A stretch of DNA of 49,625 nt from Prevotellaceae bacterium (lineage in GTDB: Bacteria; Bacteroidota; Bacteroidia; Bacteroidales; Paludibacteraceae), in the NCBI GenBank assembly GCA_031271005.1, contig JAISWT010000046.1, forward strand, positions 1 to 49,625, in the 5' to 3' direction. Under the pieces are notes generated by a model. That model ran no database searches. It worked only from the letters and a program-made list of their open reading frames with translations, and had not been told where the DNA came from. The position numbers and the translations under genes were made by a program. Positions 34,096 through 43,068 of this stretch are shown piece after piece (positions within the stretch are counted from its first letter, which is position 1; the number at the start of each line of letters is the position of its first letter).

Positions 34096-34866
34096 ATGTT
34101 GCAATTTAACGAAATAATTTACGGACCGATGCACAGCAGGCGGCTGGGCAACTCGCTCGGTGTCAATTTGTTGCCCATAGATGCAAAAATATGCACCTTC
34201 AACTGCATCTATTGCGAATGTGGCTTTAACACCACAATGAAAAAATTCCCCATGCCCCGCCGCGCCGCCGTAAAAAGTGCGCTCAACGAAAAATTGCAGG
34301 CTTTATGCGCTGAAAATCAGATGATTGACGTAATAACCTTTGCCGGAAATGGCGAGCCTACATTGCACCCGCAATTTCGGGAAATTATTGATGACGCCAT
34401 TGAATTGAGAAATAAATATTTTCCGGAAACCAAAATCTGCGTCCTTACAAATTCCACGCAAATATCTAAAAAAGAAGTCTTTGACGCGCTGATGAAAGCC
34501 GACAATGCAATTCTGAAGTTCGACTCGGCAATAGATGAAACCATGCGCCAGATTGACAGACCCGCGCGCAGAGACTTTTCGGTAGCATGGCTGCTCGAAA
34601 ACCTGCAACACTTTGAAAACAGGTTGATTGTGCAAACAATGTTCCTGCGCGGCACGCACAACGGACAAACTGTGGACAACACAACCAAAACAGAAATCAG
34701 CGCCTATATAAATGCAATGCAAATACTTAAACCTCAACAGGTTATGATTTACGGCATAGACAGACAAACGCCCGTAAAATCGTTGCATAAAATCCCCCGC
34801 GAAGAACTGGAAAAAATAGCAGAACAAATCAGAAAATCGGGGATTGAAGTAAATGTAGCAGGATAA
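34096..34866 (+). CDS. Radical SAM protein, COG0731-like
   Basis: The 256-residue product from MLQFNEIIYGPMHSRRLG is preferred to the reading from ATG 34048, because related proteins begin close to this segment. The cluster motif CTFNCIYC (CxxxCxxC) binds a 4Fe-4S cluster, followed by FAGNGEPTLHPQF, a typical SAM-contact region. Proteins of this group resemble the radical SAM half of wyosine-synthesis enzymes; their bacterial substrates are unknown. It follows dnaG closely and may be co-transcribed. Confidence 0.85.
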   Translation: MLQFNEIIYGPMHSRRLGNSLGVNLLPIDAKICTFNCIYCECGFNTTMKKFPMPRRAAVKSALNEKLQALCAENQMIDVITFAGNGEPTLHPQFREIIDDAIELRNKYFPETKICVLTNSTQISKKEVFDALMKADNAILKFDSAIDETMRQIDRPARRDFSVAWLLENLQHFENRLIVQTMFLRGTHNGQTVDNTTKTEISAYINAMQILKPQQVMIYGIDRQTPVKSLHKIPREELEKIAEQIRKSGIEVNVAG

Positions 34867-35079
34867 TTTTTTAGTAATTAATATTTAATTAAGAAATGTT
34901 TTTGAATTGAGAATTGAGAATTGAGAATTAAAACAATTTCTAACCACTCCTAACTATTCCTAACTATTCCTAACTGTATTCAATTGCTATCTGCTAATTG
35001 CGTGAGGGCAAAATATATTTTGCCCCTGCTATCTGCTATCTGCTATCTGCTAATTGCTAACTGCTAATTGCTAATTGCA
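34867..35079. repeat. Repeat-filled spacer upstream of glnA
   Basis: Contains GAATTGAGAATTGAG words (about 34905-34930), TAACTATTCC words (about 34945-34975), a GGGCAAAATATATTTTGCCC hairpin (about 35010-35029) and CTATCTGCTAATTGC words up to 35080. These are the same word families seen, partly inverted, in other spacers of the window. No coding sequence. Confidence 0.65.
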
Positions 35080-35111
35080 TTTGGAAAACTCCCTGTTTTC
35101 ATGTAATTTTG
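35080..35111 (+). promoter_or_regulatory. Promoter of glnA
   Basis: TTTG (35080-35083), a 20-base spacer and TAATTTTG (35104-35111) form a full Bacteroidota promoter. It rules out the longer reading from 35075 and supports ATG 35150, with a leader of about 30 bases. Confidence 0.78.
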
Positions 35112-35149
35112 TTCCCCGAAATAATTTTATACCTTACTTATCTAATAAT

Positions 35150-36604
35150 ATGAATATCACTTATTTACCAAACACTAACGAATTAATTTCCTGTTTGGAA
35201 AAATCACCTGCCGAGTTTACAAAGTTTGATATTATCAACTTTGTAAAGACTCGCAAAATTGAGTTTGTCAATTTTATGTATCCCGGCGGCGACCACAAGT
35301 TAAAAACCCTTAACTTCGTGATTAACAGCGAGGACTATCTTAACTCCATTCTTACATACGGCGAGCGTGTGGACGGGTCAAGTTTGTTCCCCTACATAGA
35401 GGCAGGCAACAGCGATTTGTATGTTTTGCCGCGCTTCCGTACCGCGTTTATCGACCCCTTTGCTGCGCGACCAACTCTGGCGATGCTATGCTCGTTTTTC
35501 GACCGCAAGGGCAACCCGCTCGAAACTTCATCTGAATTTACACTGCGGAAAGCCGACCGAATTTTCACCGAAAAAACAGGCATGAAATTTCAGGCGATGG
35601 TAGAGTTGGAATATTATGTAACAGGCAGTTACGAACATTCCGGAGCATTCGCAGCGCCCGACCAGAAGGGCTACCACGAATCCGCGCCTTACGCGCACTT
35701 CAACGAGTTCCGCAAAGAATGTATGGCTCACATCGCACGTGTGGGCGGACAAATAAAGTACGGACACAACGAAGTGGGAAATTTTATGTTCGACGGAAAA
35801 CTCTACGAGCAAAATGAAATAGAATTTTTGCCCGCCGACATTGCTCAAACTGCCGACAGTATGCTTCTGGCGCAGTGGATTATCCGCAACCTCGCGGCAC
35901 AGCGCGGGCTTGACATCACTTTTGCGCCAAAAATTGCCACGGGCAAAGCCGGCTCCGGTATGCACGTCCATTTGAGAATTATGAAAAACGGCGTAAATCA
36001 GTTCGTTGAAGATGGAAAACTTTCGGATACTGCACGCCGAGCCATTGCCGGTTTAATCAAACTTGCCCCGTCCATAACGGCTTTCGGCAATATGCGCCCT
36101 TCGTCTTACGCGCGGCTGGTGCCTCATCAGGAAGCGCCTACAAACGTGTGCTGGGGCGATTCCAACCGCTCGGTGCTTATTAGAGTGCCACTCGGATGGA
36201 CAACGTGCAAAAATATGCTCTCCGAAATAAATCCCTTGGAAGACAGGACGCAAACTAACGCAGAATTTAAGCAAACAGTAGAAATCCGCTCACCTGACGC
36301 TACTGCCGATATTTATCTGCTGCTTGCAGGCTTGTCGACCGCATGTGCCTACGGCTTGCAAATGCCTGACGCTCTGGAGGTTGCCCAAGCAACTTATGTT
36401 GACGTAAATATTCACAGAGAAGAGAACAGAGAGAAATTGCGCATGCTCGAAAAATTGCCCACTTCCTGCCACGAATCTGCCGAAAAACTCAACGAGCAGC
36501 GTGCTATTTATCAGGCTGACGGTATTTTTACCCCCAAATTAATTGACAATATTATACACCAACTAAATACGTTTAAAGAAGAAAAAACGACTTACGCGCT
36601 GTAA
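35150..36604 (+). CDS. glnA: Glutamine synthetase (type I-like)
   Basis: The 484-residue protein starts MNITYLPNTNELISCLEKSP. It has the beta-grasp-like N-terminal region and the catalytic domain with GMKFQAMVELEYYV (metal ligands), GHNEVGNFMFDG, FAPKIATGKAGSGMHVHL (the conserved His) and VEIRSPDATADIYLLL. It forms glutamine from glutamate, ammonia and ATP. It is slightly longer than E. coli GlnA (469) and belongs to a Bacteroidota branch. The adenylylation Tyr is not obvious. It is monocistronic, with its own promoter and a strong terminator. Confidence 0.92.
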   Translation: MNITYLPNTNELISCLEKSPAEFTKFDIINFVKTRKIEFVNFMYPGGDHKLKTLNFVINSEDYLNSILTYGERVDGSSLFPYIEAGNSDLYVLPRFRTAFIDPFAARPTLAMLCSFFDRKGNPLETSSEFTLRKADRIFTEKTGMKFQAMVELEYYVTGSYEHSGAFAAPDQKGYHESAPYAHFNEFRKECMAHIARVGGQIKYGHNEVGNFMFDGKLYEQNEIEFLPADIAQTADSMLLAQWIIRNLAAQRGLDITFAPKIATGKAGSGMHVHLRIMKNGVNQFVEDGKLSDTARRAIAGLIKLAPSITAFGNMRPSSYARLVPHQEAPTNVCWGDSNRSVLIRVPLGWTTCKNMLSEINPLEDRTQTNAEFKQTVEIRSPDATADIYLLLAGLSTACAYGLQMPDALEVAQATYVDVNIHREENREKLRMLEKLPTSCHESAEKLNEQRAIYQADGIFTPKLIDNIIHQLNTFKEEKTTYAL

Positions 36605-36651
36605 AATACCTCTGCCTGCGAGCCGGTGATGTTCGATAAATCACACAAAAA

Positions 36652-36705
36652 TTTCCTGATTACATTGATTGTTACACCAACCAAAGTAATCAGGAAAATC
36701 TTTTT
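36652..36705. terminator. Bidirectional terminator between glnA and ahpC
   Basis: TTTCCTGATTAC (36652-36663) and GTAATCAGGAAA (36686-36697) form a perfect 12-bp stem. T-rich tails follow on both strands (36700-36705 on plus; the complement of 36646-36651 on minus), which suits the convergent gene pair. Confidence 0.8.
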
Positions 36706-36732
36706 AAAACCTTTTGTTCTGAAAAAAAATCT

Positions 36733-37299
36733 TTAAATTTTTCCTACCAAATCAATACTCGGTTTGAGCGTTGCTGCGCCCTGTTCCCATTTTGCCGGAC
36801 AAACTTCGTCAGGATGTGCGGCAACGAACTGTGCTGCTTTCACTTTGCGCACAAGTTCATCGGCATTACGTCCGATAGCGCCGTCGTTGATTTCCACCAA
36901 CTTAATCAGCCCGTCAGGGTTGGCAACGAAGGTCCCGCGATAGGCGAGGAAATCCTCTTCGTTGAGTACGCCCAATGCCCGCGACAAAGCGCCTGTGTGG
37001 TCGGCAAGCATTGTGTATTTGATTTTTTTGATGCTCTCTGATGCGTCAAACCACGCCTTGTGCGTAAAATGCGAGTCGGTGCTGACAGAATACACCTCAA
37101 CGCCCATCTCTTTAAGTTGAGAGTATTTTTCGGCTACGTCTACGAGTTCTGTCGGGCAAACAAATGTGAAATCGGCTGGGTAAAAGAAGAAAATTGACCA
37201 TTTGCCCAATACGTCCTTGTCTGTAACGGTCTTAAACTGACCGTTTTGAAACGCCTGCAACTTAAATTCAGGAATACGTGTGTTCAATAATGTTTCCAT
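36733..37299 (-). CDS. ahpC: Alkyl hydroperoxide reductase subunit C
   Basis: The 188-residue typical 2-Cys peroxiredoxin has the peroxidatic site FVCPTE (Cys48) and the resolving EVCPAKW (Cys167). The GALSRALGVL segment and the C-terminal tail fit AhpC. It reduces hydrogen and alkyl peroxides. The usual partner ahpF is not adjacent, so reduction depends on a gene elsewhere or on thioredoxin. A full promoter lies upstream; an OxyR site is not recognised. Confidence 0.94.
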   Translation of the reverse strand: METLLNTRIPEFKLQAFQNGQFKTVTDKDVLGKWSIFFFYPADFTFVCPTELVDVAEKYSQLKEMGVEVYSVSTDSHFTHKAWFDASESIKKIKYTMLADHTGALSRALGVLNEEDFLAYRGTFVANPDGLIKLVEINDGAIGRNADELVRKVKAAQFVAAHPDEVCPAKWEQGAATLKPSIDLVGKI

Positions 37300-37349
37300 A
37301 TAAAATATATTTTTTTTTATGATTTATAAATTATGTTTTAAAAACGCTG

Positions 37350-37381
37350 CAAAGATATTTCATATAAAAACACAAAACAAA
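37350..37381 (-). promoter_or_regulatory. Promoter of ahpC
   Basis: On the minus strand TTTG (37378-37381), 20 bases and TATCTTTG (37350-37357). The predicted leader is about 45 bases. Confidence 0.75.
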
Positions 37382-37679
37382 TAGATTGTACTTATAATAA
37401 AATAGAATTTAAAGATAGTGGTTAGTTGTTAGTGGTTAGTGGTTAATATTCACTATTCTCAAAAAAAGATATTTTTTATTATTTTTTTTGAGAATATTAC
37501 AAACTGATAGCAATTGAGAATTGAGAATTGAGAATTGAGAATTGAGAATTAAGAATTGAGAATTAAGAAATGAAGGAATGAAATCCAATTACGAATTAAA
37601 AATTACGAATTACGAATTACGACTTGCTAATTGCTAATTGCTAATTAACTAGACTCTAAACTCTGACAACTGAAATTTA
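37382..37679. repeat. Repeat-filled spacer
   Basis: Contains TTAGTGGTTAGTGGTTA words (about 37420-37446), GAATTGAGAATTGAG words (about 37512-37566), ACGAATTACGAATTACGA words (about 37590-37620) and CTAATTGCTAATTGC words (to about 37645). No gene; it separates the ahpC promoter from the 3' end of the PEP-synthase-like gene. Confidence 0.65.
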
Positions 37680-40640
37680 TCACATCTTCATAATTATGCC
37701 TTCTGCTTTTTTGCCGTCGGCTTTAGCAATAAGCGGTTTTGTAAAGTGCAGATGGCGAATTTTATCGGTTTCAAATTTTGCTTTCTGACTGTTTAGATAT
37801 TCCACGTCATAAGAGCCGTCTTCTGAGAAAGGATTTATTGTAAAATAGAATACGCCTAACGATGTCAGGTTTTGGAAAAAATGCGTGCCCTGGCTGGGGT
37901 CAATACGGTAATCGGGCAGCCCCGATTCCACTATCACTCGCGCATTGCTGATGTGTTGCCACTTTACGGGGATGCCGAGCCAGGGGTCGCTTGAACCCCA
38001 TCTGCCGGGACCGATAAGGATATAATGCCTGTTTTTTGCTGCAAGTTGCGCGTTTAGCAGTCCTATCTCTTCTGCAAGTTGCGCGTTCTTTGCAGCATCG
38101 AAGGTTTCGGGCTTTACATATATTAAGTCGTGAATATCTTCCTGAATACCGTGTCCCAAGGCGTTTTTGCAGGTTACGATAGCGTCATTCTGCGAAATCT
38201 TGTCCAGATTCTCGTTCAGTGTTTCATTGCTATCCACAATTGGGCGCACTTGCAGCAGATAAAAAGTATGCTCTCGCGCAGGCGAATAGTCAAGTTTAAC
38301 AGCAAATTCCATTTCCACAGGTCGCCCCATTTCTCTTTGGGCTATCGAAAGCAGGTTTTTCAAAATCTCTGCCAAAGGAAAAACATTGTGTTTCAATATG
38401 TTTGCAAAGGTGATAAGTTTTCTGCCGCTTTCTTCGGAATTGTCGTACAGCATTTGCTCGCGGTAACTGTAAGTGGAGGCGATGAATTTCAAAGTCCCGT
38501 CTTTTTCGGCATCCTGAACATTTATTTTTAATAAATTAAAAGCATCGTCAATTTTTGGCTGAAACTTTATGTCATCAAGGTTTAAGGCAAAAAAACTGTC
38601 CTGCGTCTCTTTCAACACAAGTGGTATAGTGCTGGTTTGCAACACATTATTGGGGTGTGCGGGCGAAAATCGCAAAGCGCGTCCGCCGTCAACAATATAT
38701 TTTCCCAAGCCGAAAGCAACATTTACTACACCCTCGCTGCTTTTTTCTGCGCCAAGGGGGTAATAATTGAATGACTGGGCAACCCCCGAAAACGAAGGAT
38801 AAAAGCGACTGCCATGCTCTGCGCCACATATTTCCTGCAAAATGACCGCCATGCGTTCCTCGTCAATCACGTTTTTGGTTACGCGCATATATGCTTTGCT
38901 CGCGCTGTAATAAACGGACGCATACACCGCTTTGATTGCCTTTGCAACCATTGCAACGGTGTTGTCCATATCAAAACTGTCGAAGGGTAGCATGTATGTT
39001 GAATAAATGCCCGCAAACGGCTGATAATTAGAATCTTCGAGCAAACTGGAAGAGCGGACGGCAAGCGGTGCGCAAACCGTTGACATGAAGGCGCGAATAT
39101 TATTGTAAAGCCATTCGGGCAAGGTAGAGAGCAAAAATCGCTCAAGAATTTTTTCGTCAGATACTTCCGAAAGCGCGAAGTCGTACAGTCGGTTTGTTTC
39201 CATAAATTCTGCAAAAATGTCGGTGCATAATACTAATGTTTTCGGGATTGTAATATTCACATTTTCAACATTTTGCAAGTTTTCATTGCGTTTAATCATT
39301 GCATCTACAAAGGCAAGTCCGCGCCCTTTTCCCCCCAAAGAGCCGTCGCCGAGACGCGCAAAATTTGAGTATTTATCGTATCGTTTGGGGTCAAAAATGG
39401 CTACAACGCCGCGATTTTTAATTTTTCGATATGTTACAATAGCATCGAAAATCACTTGACGCACGTTGTCCATCGAATTGTTGAGCATTTGCGCGTCAAC
39501 GTTTTTTAAAAATTCTGCCAGCGGAAACATTGCACGCGAATAGAGCCAGCGCGAAATGTCGTTGCGCGAAATGTGGTACGAAAGGCACTCGTCGCTAATG
39601 TTAAAAATATTGTCCTGCAAATCTTTCAAATTTTTGACCTGCGTTTCGGTTATGTTAGAGAAAGGATTTAGAAATTTGAAATCGCCAAAACCGAAACTGA
39701 AGGCAATCTGTTTTCGCAAATCAAGGAAAAATGTTTTTGAAAGTTTATAAATAAAAGCCGCGCTCAGATGGTCGGCTGCAAGTTTGTTGGAATAGTCGGT
39801 CGATTCGATAATTAAAGGTACATATTTATCGCGCTTGCGAATTGCGCCACACAGACGGATGCCGGCCTTGCGGTTTTCCTTGCCTTTTATCTCAAATTCA
39901 ACATCGGAAATCACTCCCAGAATATTGTCTGCATATTTTTCGTACAGTTCCATTGCCTCTTCGTAGTTGCGTGCGAAGAGGATTTTCGGTCGCCCGCGCA
40001 TACGCAACATCCGCTCGTGGTCGTTAAGCGCTTCGGTCATAAACGAGTGCGACTGTTTGAACATAAATTTGTACAGGCGCGGAATAATTGACGAATAAAA
40101 GCGGATAGAATTTTCTACAAATATAATTGCCTGAACTCCAACAGATTGAATATCTTCGTCAATATTCATCTTGTCTTCAATCAGTTTTATTATTGCTAAA
40201 AGAATTTCGGGGTCGCCCAGCCAACTGAAAACATAGTCAATCGCCGACAAATCTTCGTTTGCAAGGTGCTGCACTGCGATTCGCGAAAACGGAACAAGCG
40301 CAACAATAGGGATATTCCGGTATGCGTTCTTTACCTTTTTTGCCCACTCAAAAGGGTTGATTGTGTCGCCGGCGGGCATCGAAATTATCAGGTCAAAGTT
40401 CACCTCGCCCAGCGCCGCAGCAGCCTCGTCTTCGGAGGTTACAAGCCTGAAACGTGGCGGATAGCGCAAATGAAGCGACACATATTCGTTAAAAATCTGC
40501 TCGTCAATTCGCCCGTCTTCTTCAAGCGTAAAAGCATCGTAGCGGCTTGCATAAAGCAGCACGTTGTAAATACGATGCTTCATCAAATTGGCAAAAGAAG
40601 TGTCCTTAAAGTAAAGTTGTTTAATGTTGGGTTGTTGCAT
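37680..40640 (-). CDS. PEP/pyruvate-binding domain protein with receiver-like N-terminus
   Basis: The 986-residue protein starts MQQPNIKQLYFKD; the ATG at 40640 is supported by a promoter just upstream. Residues about 25-140 resemble a response-regulator receiver (NFDLIISMPAGDTIN) and about 170-330 a second one with GVISDVEFEIKGK, where Asp may be the phosphoacceptor. The PPDK_N-type ATP-grasp region follows (GSLGGKGRGLAFVDAM, PLAVRSSSLLEDS, MEFAVKLD, LLQVRPIV). The swivelling phosphohistidine domain and PEP barrel of true PEP synthases are absent; instead a C-terminal module with IGPGRWGSSDPWLGIPVKW is present. It may phosphorylate or sense an unknown partner. The reaction is not known. Confidence 0.8.
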   Translation of the reverse strand: MQQPNIKQLYFKDTSFANLMKHRIYNVLLYASRYDAFTLEEDGRIDEQIFNEYVSLHLRYPPRFRLVTSEDEAAAALGEVNFDLIISMPAGDTINPFEWAKKVKNAYRNIPIVALVPFSRIAVQHLANEDLSAIDYVFSWLGDPEILLAIIKLIEDKMNIDEDIQSVGVQAIIFVENSIRFYSSIIPRLYKFMFKQSHSFMTEALNDHERMLRMRGRPKILFARNYEEAMELYEKYADNILGVISDVEFEIKGKENRKAGIRLCGAIRKRDKYVPLIIESTDYSNKLAADHLSAAFIYKLSKTFFLDLRKQIAFSFGFGDFKFLNPFSNITETQVKNLKDLQDNIFNISDECLSYHISRNDISRWLYSRAMFPLAEFLKNVDAQMLNNSMDNVRQVIFDAIVTYRKIKNRGVVAIFDPKRYDKYSNFARLGDGSLGGKGRGLAFVDAMIKRNENLQNVENVNITIPKTLVLCTDIFAEFMETNRLYDFALSEVSDEKILERFLLSTLPEWLYNNIRAFMSTVCAPLAVRSSSLLEDSNYQPFAGIYSTYMLPFDSFDMDNTVAMVAKAIKAVYASVYYSASKAYMRVTKNVIDEERMAVILQEICGAEHGSRFYPSFSGVAQSFNYYPLGAEKSSEGVVNVAFGLGKYIVDGGRALRFSPAHPNNVLQTSTIPLVLKETQDSFFALNLDDIKFQPKIDDAFNLLKINVQDAEKDGTLKFIASTYSYREQMLYDNSEESGRKLITFANILKHNVFPLAEILKNLLSIAQREMGRPVEMEFAVKLDYSPAREHTFYLLQVRPIVDSNETLNENLDKISQNDAIVTCKNALGHGIQEDIHDLIYVKPETFDAAKNAQLAEEIGLLNAQLAAKNRHYILIGPGRWGSSDPWLGIPVKWQHISNARVIVESGLPDYRIDPSQGTHFFQNLTSLGVFYFTINPFSEDGSYDVEYLNSQKAKFETDKIRHLHFTKPLIAKADGKKAEGIIMKM

Positions 40641-40665
40641 AAGAGCGCAAAAATTTTTGAAAACA

Positions 40666-40699
40666 CAAAAGTAGTTAAATATTTTTGGAAAAAAACCAA
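40666..40699 (-). promoter_or_regulatory. Promoter of the PEP-synthase-like gene
   Basis: On the minus strand TTGG (40696-40699), 22 bases and TACTTTTG (40666-40673), which is 25 bases before ATG 40640. Confidence 0.6.
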
Positions 40700-40817
40700 T
40701 TTCCCGTACAATTCGTTTGTCCGGGGGCAATCCGTTCCGAAAAAATGCTCATTTACAGGATGTAAACTCTGCTTTTTGAAACCCGTCAGCAAAAAAAATC
40801 TGTTTTTTAGAAATATC

Positions 40818-40851
40818 TTGTTATATTAATAAAAAATTTTCATTAATTTTG
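40818..40851 (+). promoter_or_regulatory. Promoter of the GH13 gene
   Basis: TTG (40818-40820) and TAATTTTG (40844-40851), 23 bases apart; the -7 match is exact but the -33 element is short. The leader to ATG 40895 is about 37 bases. Confidence 0.5.
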
Positions 40852-40894
40852 TCCCTGAATTTACAAAAAAATATCAATAAAAATCAATTAGACA

Positions 40895-42256
40895 ATGAAA
40901 AAATCAATTTTTGTTATATTAACAGTTTGTGTTACAGTTGTTTGCACTTTTTCGTGCCGCAAAAACGCCGAAAACGGGTTTGAACCGAAGCCTGTTGTAC
41001 ATCCCGACTGGACGCGCACCGCAGTTATTTACGAGGTCAATTTGCGCCAGTACACAAAAGAAGGAACTTTTAAGGCGTTTGAACAGTATTTGCCGCAGTT
41101 GAAAGATCTGGGCGTTGATGTTTTGTGGTTTATGCCGGTTCACCCCATTTCAGAACTCAACCGCAAAGGAACGCTCGGCAGTTATTATGCTGTAAAGGAT
41201 TATAAATCAGTTAATCCCGAATTTGGAACAGATACTGATTTTAAAAACCTGATAAACAATGCCCATCAATTGGGATTTAAGGTAATTATTGACTGGGTGG
41301 CAAATCATACCGGCTGCGACAACCTTTGGCTGGAAGCGCACAAAGACTGGTATGTGCTTGATTCTGTGGGAAATCCAACAAGCCCGTATGACTGGACCGA
41401 TACATACAAACTGGATTACGACAACGGCGCAATGCGTGCCGAAATGACAAATGCAATGAAATATTGGGTACAGGAGTTTGACATTGACGGCTTCCGATGC
41501 GATGTTGCCGGCGAAGTGCCAACCACGTTCTGGGACAGCGCACGATTTGCGCTCGACAGCGTTAAACCCGTATTTATGCTTGCCGAAGCCGAGAAACCGG
41601 AACTGCTGAAAAACGCTTTCGATGCAGGATACAACTGGAAATTGCTGCACCTGATGAACAAAGTAGCATCTGCCAAAGACACAACAACAGTGAACGACTT
41701 GCGTGCTTATTTGGCAACAAAAGACACGCTTATGCCAACCGATGCCTATCAGATGAATTTCATAACTAATCACGACGAAAATTCGTGGAACGGAACCGAA
41801 TATGAACGTCTGCAAAAAGGCGTACAGACCTTTGCCGTACTCACTTACACTTTGCCCGGAATACCGCTTATTTATACAGGACAGGAAACAGGCTTGAAAA
41901 AACGCTTGAAATTTTTCGACAAGGATATTGTCGGGTCGTGGACAAAAAACAGCGCCTTCACGTTCTACAAAAAACTGAACGAACTTAAACACACGCATCC
42001 GGCGCTCAAAGCAGGCGAACAAGGCGGCGAACTGAAATTTTTCAGGCACGGATACGAAAAAGATTTACTCGTTTTTATGCGCTCAAAAGAGGGAAAAGAC
42101 CTGTTTGTGATGCTAAATCTGGGGAACAGAAGTTTGGAATTTTTCACTAATGATGTGCTGCCAAGAGGCGAATTTACCGATTTCTTCACAGGCAAAAAAT
42201 TGGCAGGAATTCCCAACCATCTCAACCCATGGGAATACAGGATATTAATAAGATAA
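40895..42256 (+). CDS. GH13 alpha-amylase family lipoprotein
   Basis: The 453-residue protein starts with a lipoprotein signal (MKKSIFVILTVCVTVVCTFS, then Cys21), so it should be membrane-anchored in the periplasm or on the surface. The GH13 barrel shows all four regions: IIDWVANHTG, DGFRCDVAGE with the nucleophile Asp203, MLAEAEKPEL with the acid Glu231, and ITNHDENSW with Asp294. A small beta-domain ends the protein. It should cleave or rearrange alpha-glucans. No SusC/SusD genes are adjacent, so it is not part of a visible polysaccharide utilisation locus. Confidence 0.92.
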   Translation: MKKSIFVILTVCVTVVCTFSCRKNAENGFEPKPVVHPDWTRTAVIYEVNLRQYTKEGTFKAFEQYLPQLKDLGVDVLWFMPVHPISELNRKGTLGSYYAVKDYKSVNPEFGTDTDFKNLINNAHQLGFKVIIDWVANHTGCDNLWLEAHKDWYVLDSVGNPTSPYDWTDTYKLDYDNGAMRAEMTNAMKYWVQEFDIDGFRCDVAGEVPTTFWDSARFALDSVKPVFMLAEAEKPELLKNAFDAGYNWKLLHLMNKVASAKDTTTVNDLRAYLATKDTLMPTDAYQMNFITNHDENSWNGTEYERLQKGVQTFAVLTYTLPGIPLIYTGQETGLKKRLKFFDKDIVGSWTKNSAFTFYKKLNELKHTHPALKAGEQGGELKFFRHGYEKDLLVFMRSKEGKDLFVMLNLGNRSLEFFTNDVLPRGEFTDFFTGKKLAGIPNHLNPWEYRILIR

Positions 42257-42282
42257 AATCTGTTTCAATATAGATATAATAA

Positions 42283-42320
42283 GGGGATTTCTAAAAAATT
42301 ATAGTTTTTTGGAATTACCC
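42283..42320. repeat. Possible minimal MITE remnant or hairpin in frr leader
   Basis: GGGGATTTCTAAAAAATTA followed by TTTTTTGGAATTACCC resembles both terminal repeats of the MITE-like family joined with almost no interior. It could equally be a terminator of the upstream gene. Confidence 0.35.
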
Positions 42321-42348
42321 GAAATAAATAAAGTACAAATATATTATT

Positions 42349-42909
42349 ATGGAAGACCTTAAAACCCATCTTGGTAAAGCAGAAGAAAACATGGAAGGCG
42401 CCGTGCTGTTTCTTGACGATGTGCTCGCGCGTATCCGTGCAGGAAAAGCCAGCGTGCGCATTTTAGACGGAATAAAGGTGAATTATTACGGCAGCCCCGT
42501 TCCGCTCACAAATGTTGCCACGCTCGCAGCGCCCGATGCTAAAACTATTACCATTCAGCCATGGGAAAAAAAACTGATTACCGAAATTGAAAAGGCAATA
42601 ATGGCATCAGACGTGGGAATTACACCTGTTAATAATGGCGAAATGATACGTCTGGGCATTCCTCCGATGACGGAAGAACGCCGCAAACAACTTGTAAAGC
42701 AAGTGCGTGCTGACGGCGAAGATGCGAAAATCGCCGTGCGTAACGCTCGCCGCGACTCCATTGAACGCCTCAAAAAAATGGTCAAAGACGGACTGTCAGA
42801 AGACCTCGAAAAAGACGCTGAAGCAGACGTGCAAAAAATTCACGACAAGTTTATCAAAAAAATTGATGATATGCTCGCTGCCAAAGAAAAAGAAATAATG
42901 ACAGTATAA
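42349..42909 (+). CDS. frr: Ribosome recycling factor
   Basis: The 186-residue protein has the RRF pattern: [40 protein letters not shown], and the C-terminal helix [20 protein letters not shown]. With EF-G it splits post-termination ribosomes. The usual upstream partner pyrH is not present; instead a GH13 gene precedes it. Length is standard. Confidence 0.95.
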   Translation: MEDLKTHLGKAEENMEGAVLFLDDVLARIRAGKASVRILDGIKVNYYGSPVPLTNVATLAAPDAKTITIQPWEKKLITEIEKAIMASDVGITPVNNGEMIRLGIPPMTEERRKQLVKQVRADGEDAKIAVRNARRDSIERLKKMVKDGLSEDLEKDAEADVQKIHDKFIKKIDDMLAAKEKEIMTV

Positions 42910-42980
42910 GTTAGAAGGGATTTTTTCTCCGAAAACAGCAATGTATTTTTTTGCGCCAAAAATCAAAATGTTGCGCAATT

Positions 42981-43052
42981 GCCCTTGTAGTTCAATGGAT
43001 AGAACGGAAGTTTCCTAAACTTTAGATTCGGGTTCGATTCCCGGCAAGGGTA
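42981..43052 (+). tRNA. tRNA-Arg (anticodon CCT)
   Basis: Acceptor arms GCCCTTG and CAAGGGT pair with one G-U, the D arm is GTTC...GAAC, the anticodon loop is TTCCTAA with anticodon CCT, and the T arm is CGGGT-TCGATTC-CCG. The 3' CCA is not encoded. Confidence 0.9.
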
Positions 43053-43068
43053 CGGAACTAAATAGCAA

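Noticed and set aside
41207..42049. 280-codon minus-strand open frame opposite the GH13 gene
   Set aside because: All GH13 motifs lie on the plus strand; the reverse frame is Cys/Phe-rich in the manner of antisense readings.
42950..42978. TTGCGC/GCGCAA inverted repeat before tRNA-Arg as an operator
   Set aside because: The arms are only six bases and AT-rich spacing makes chance likely; no regulator is linked.
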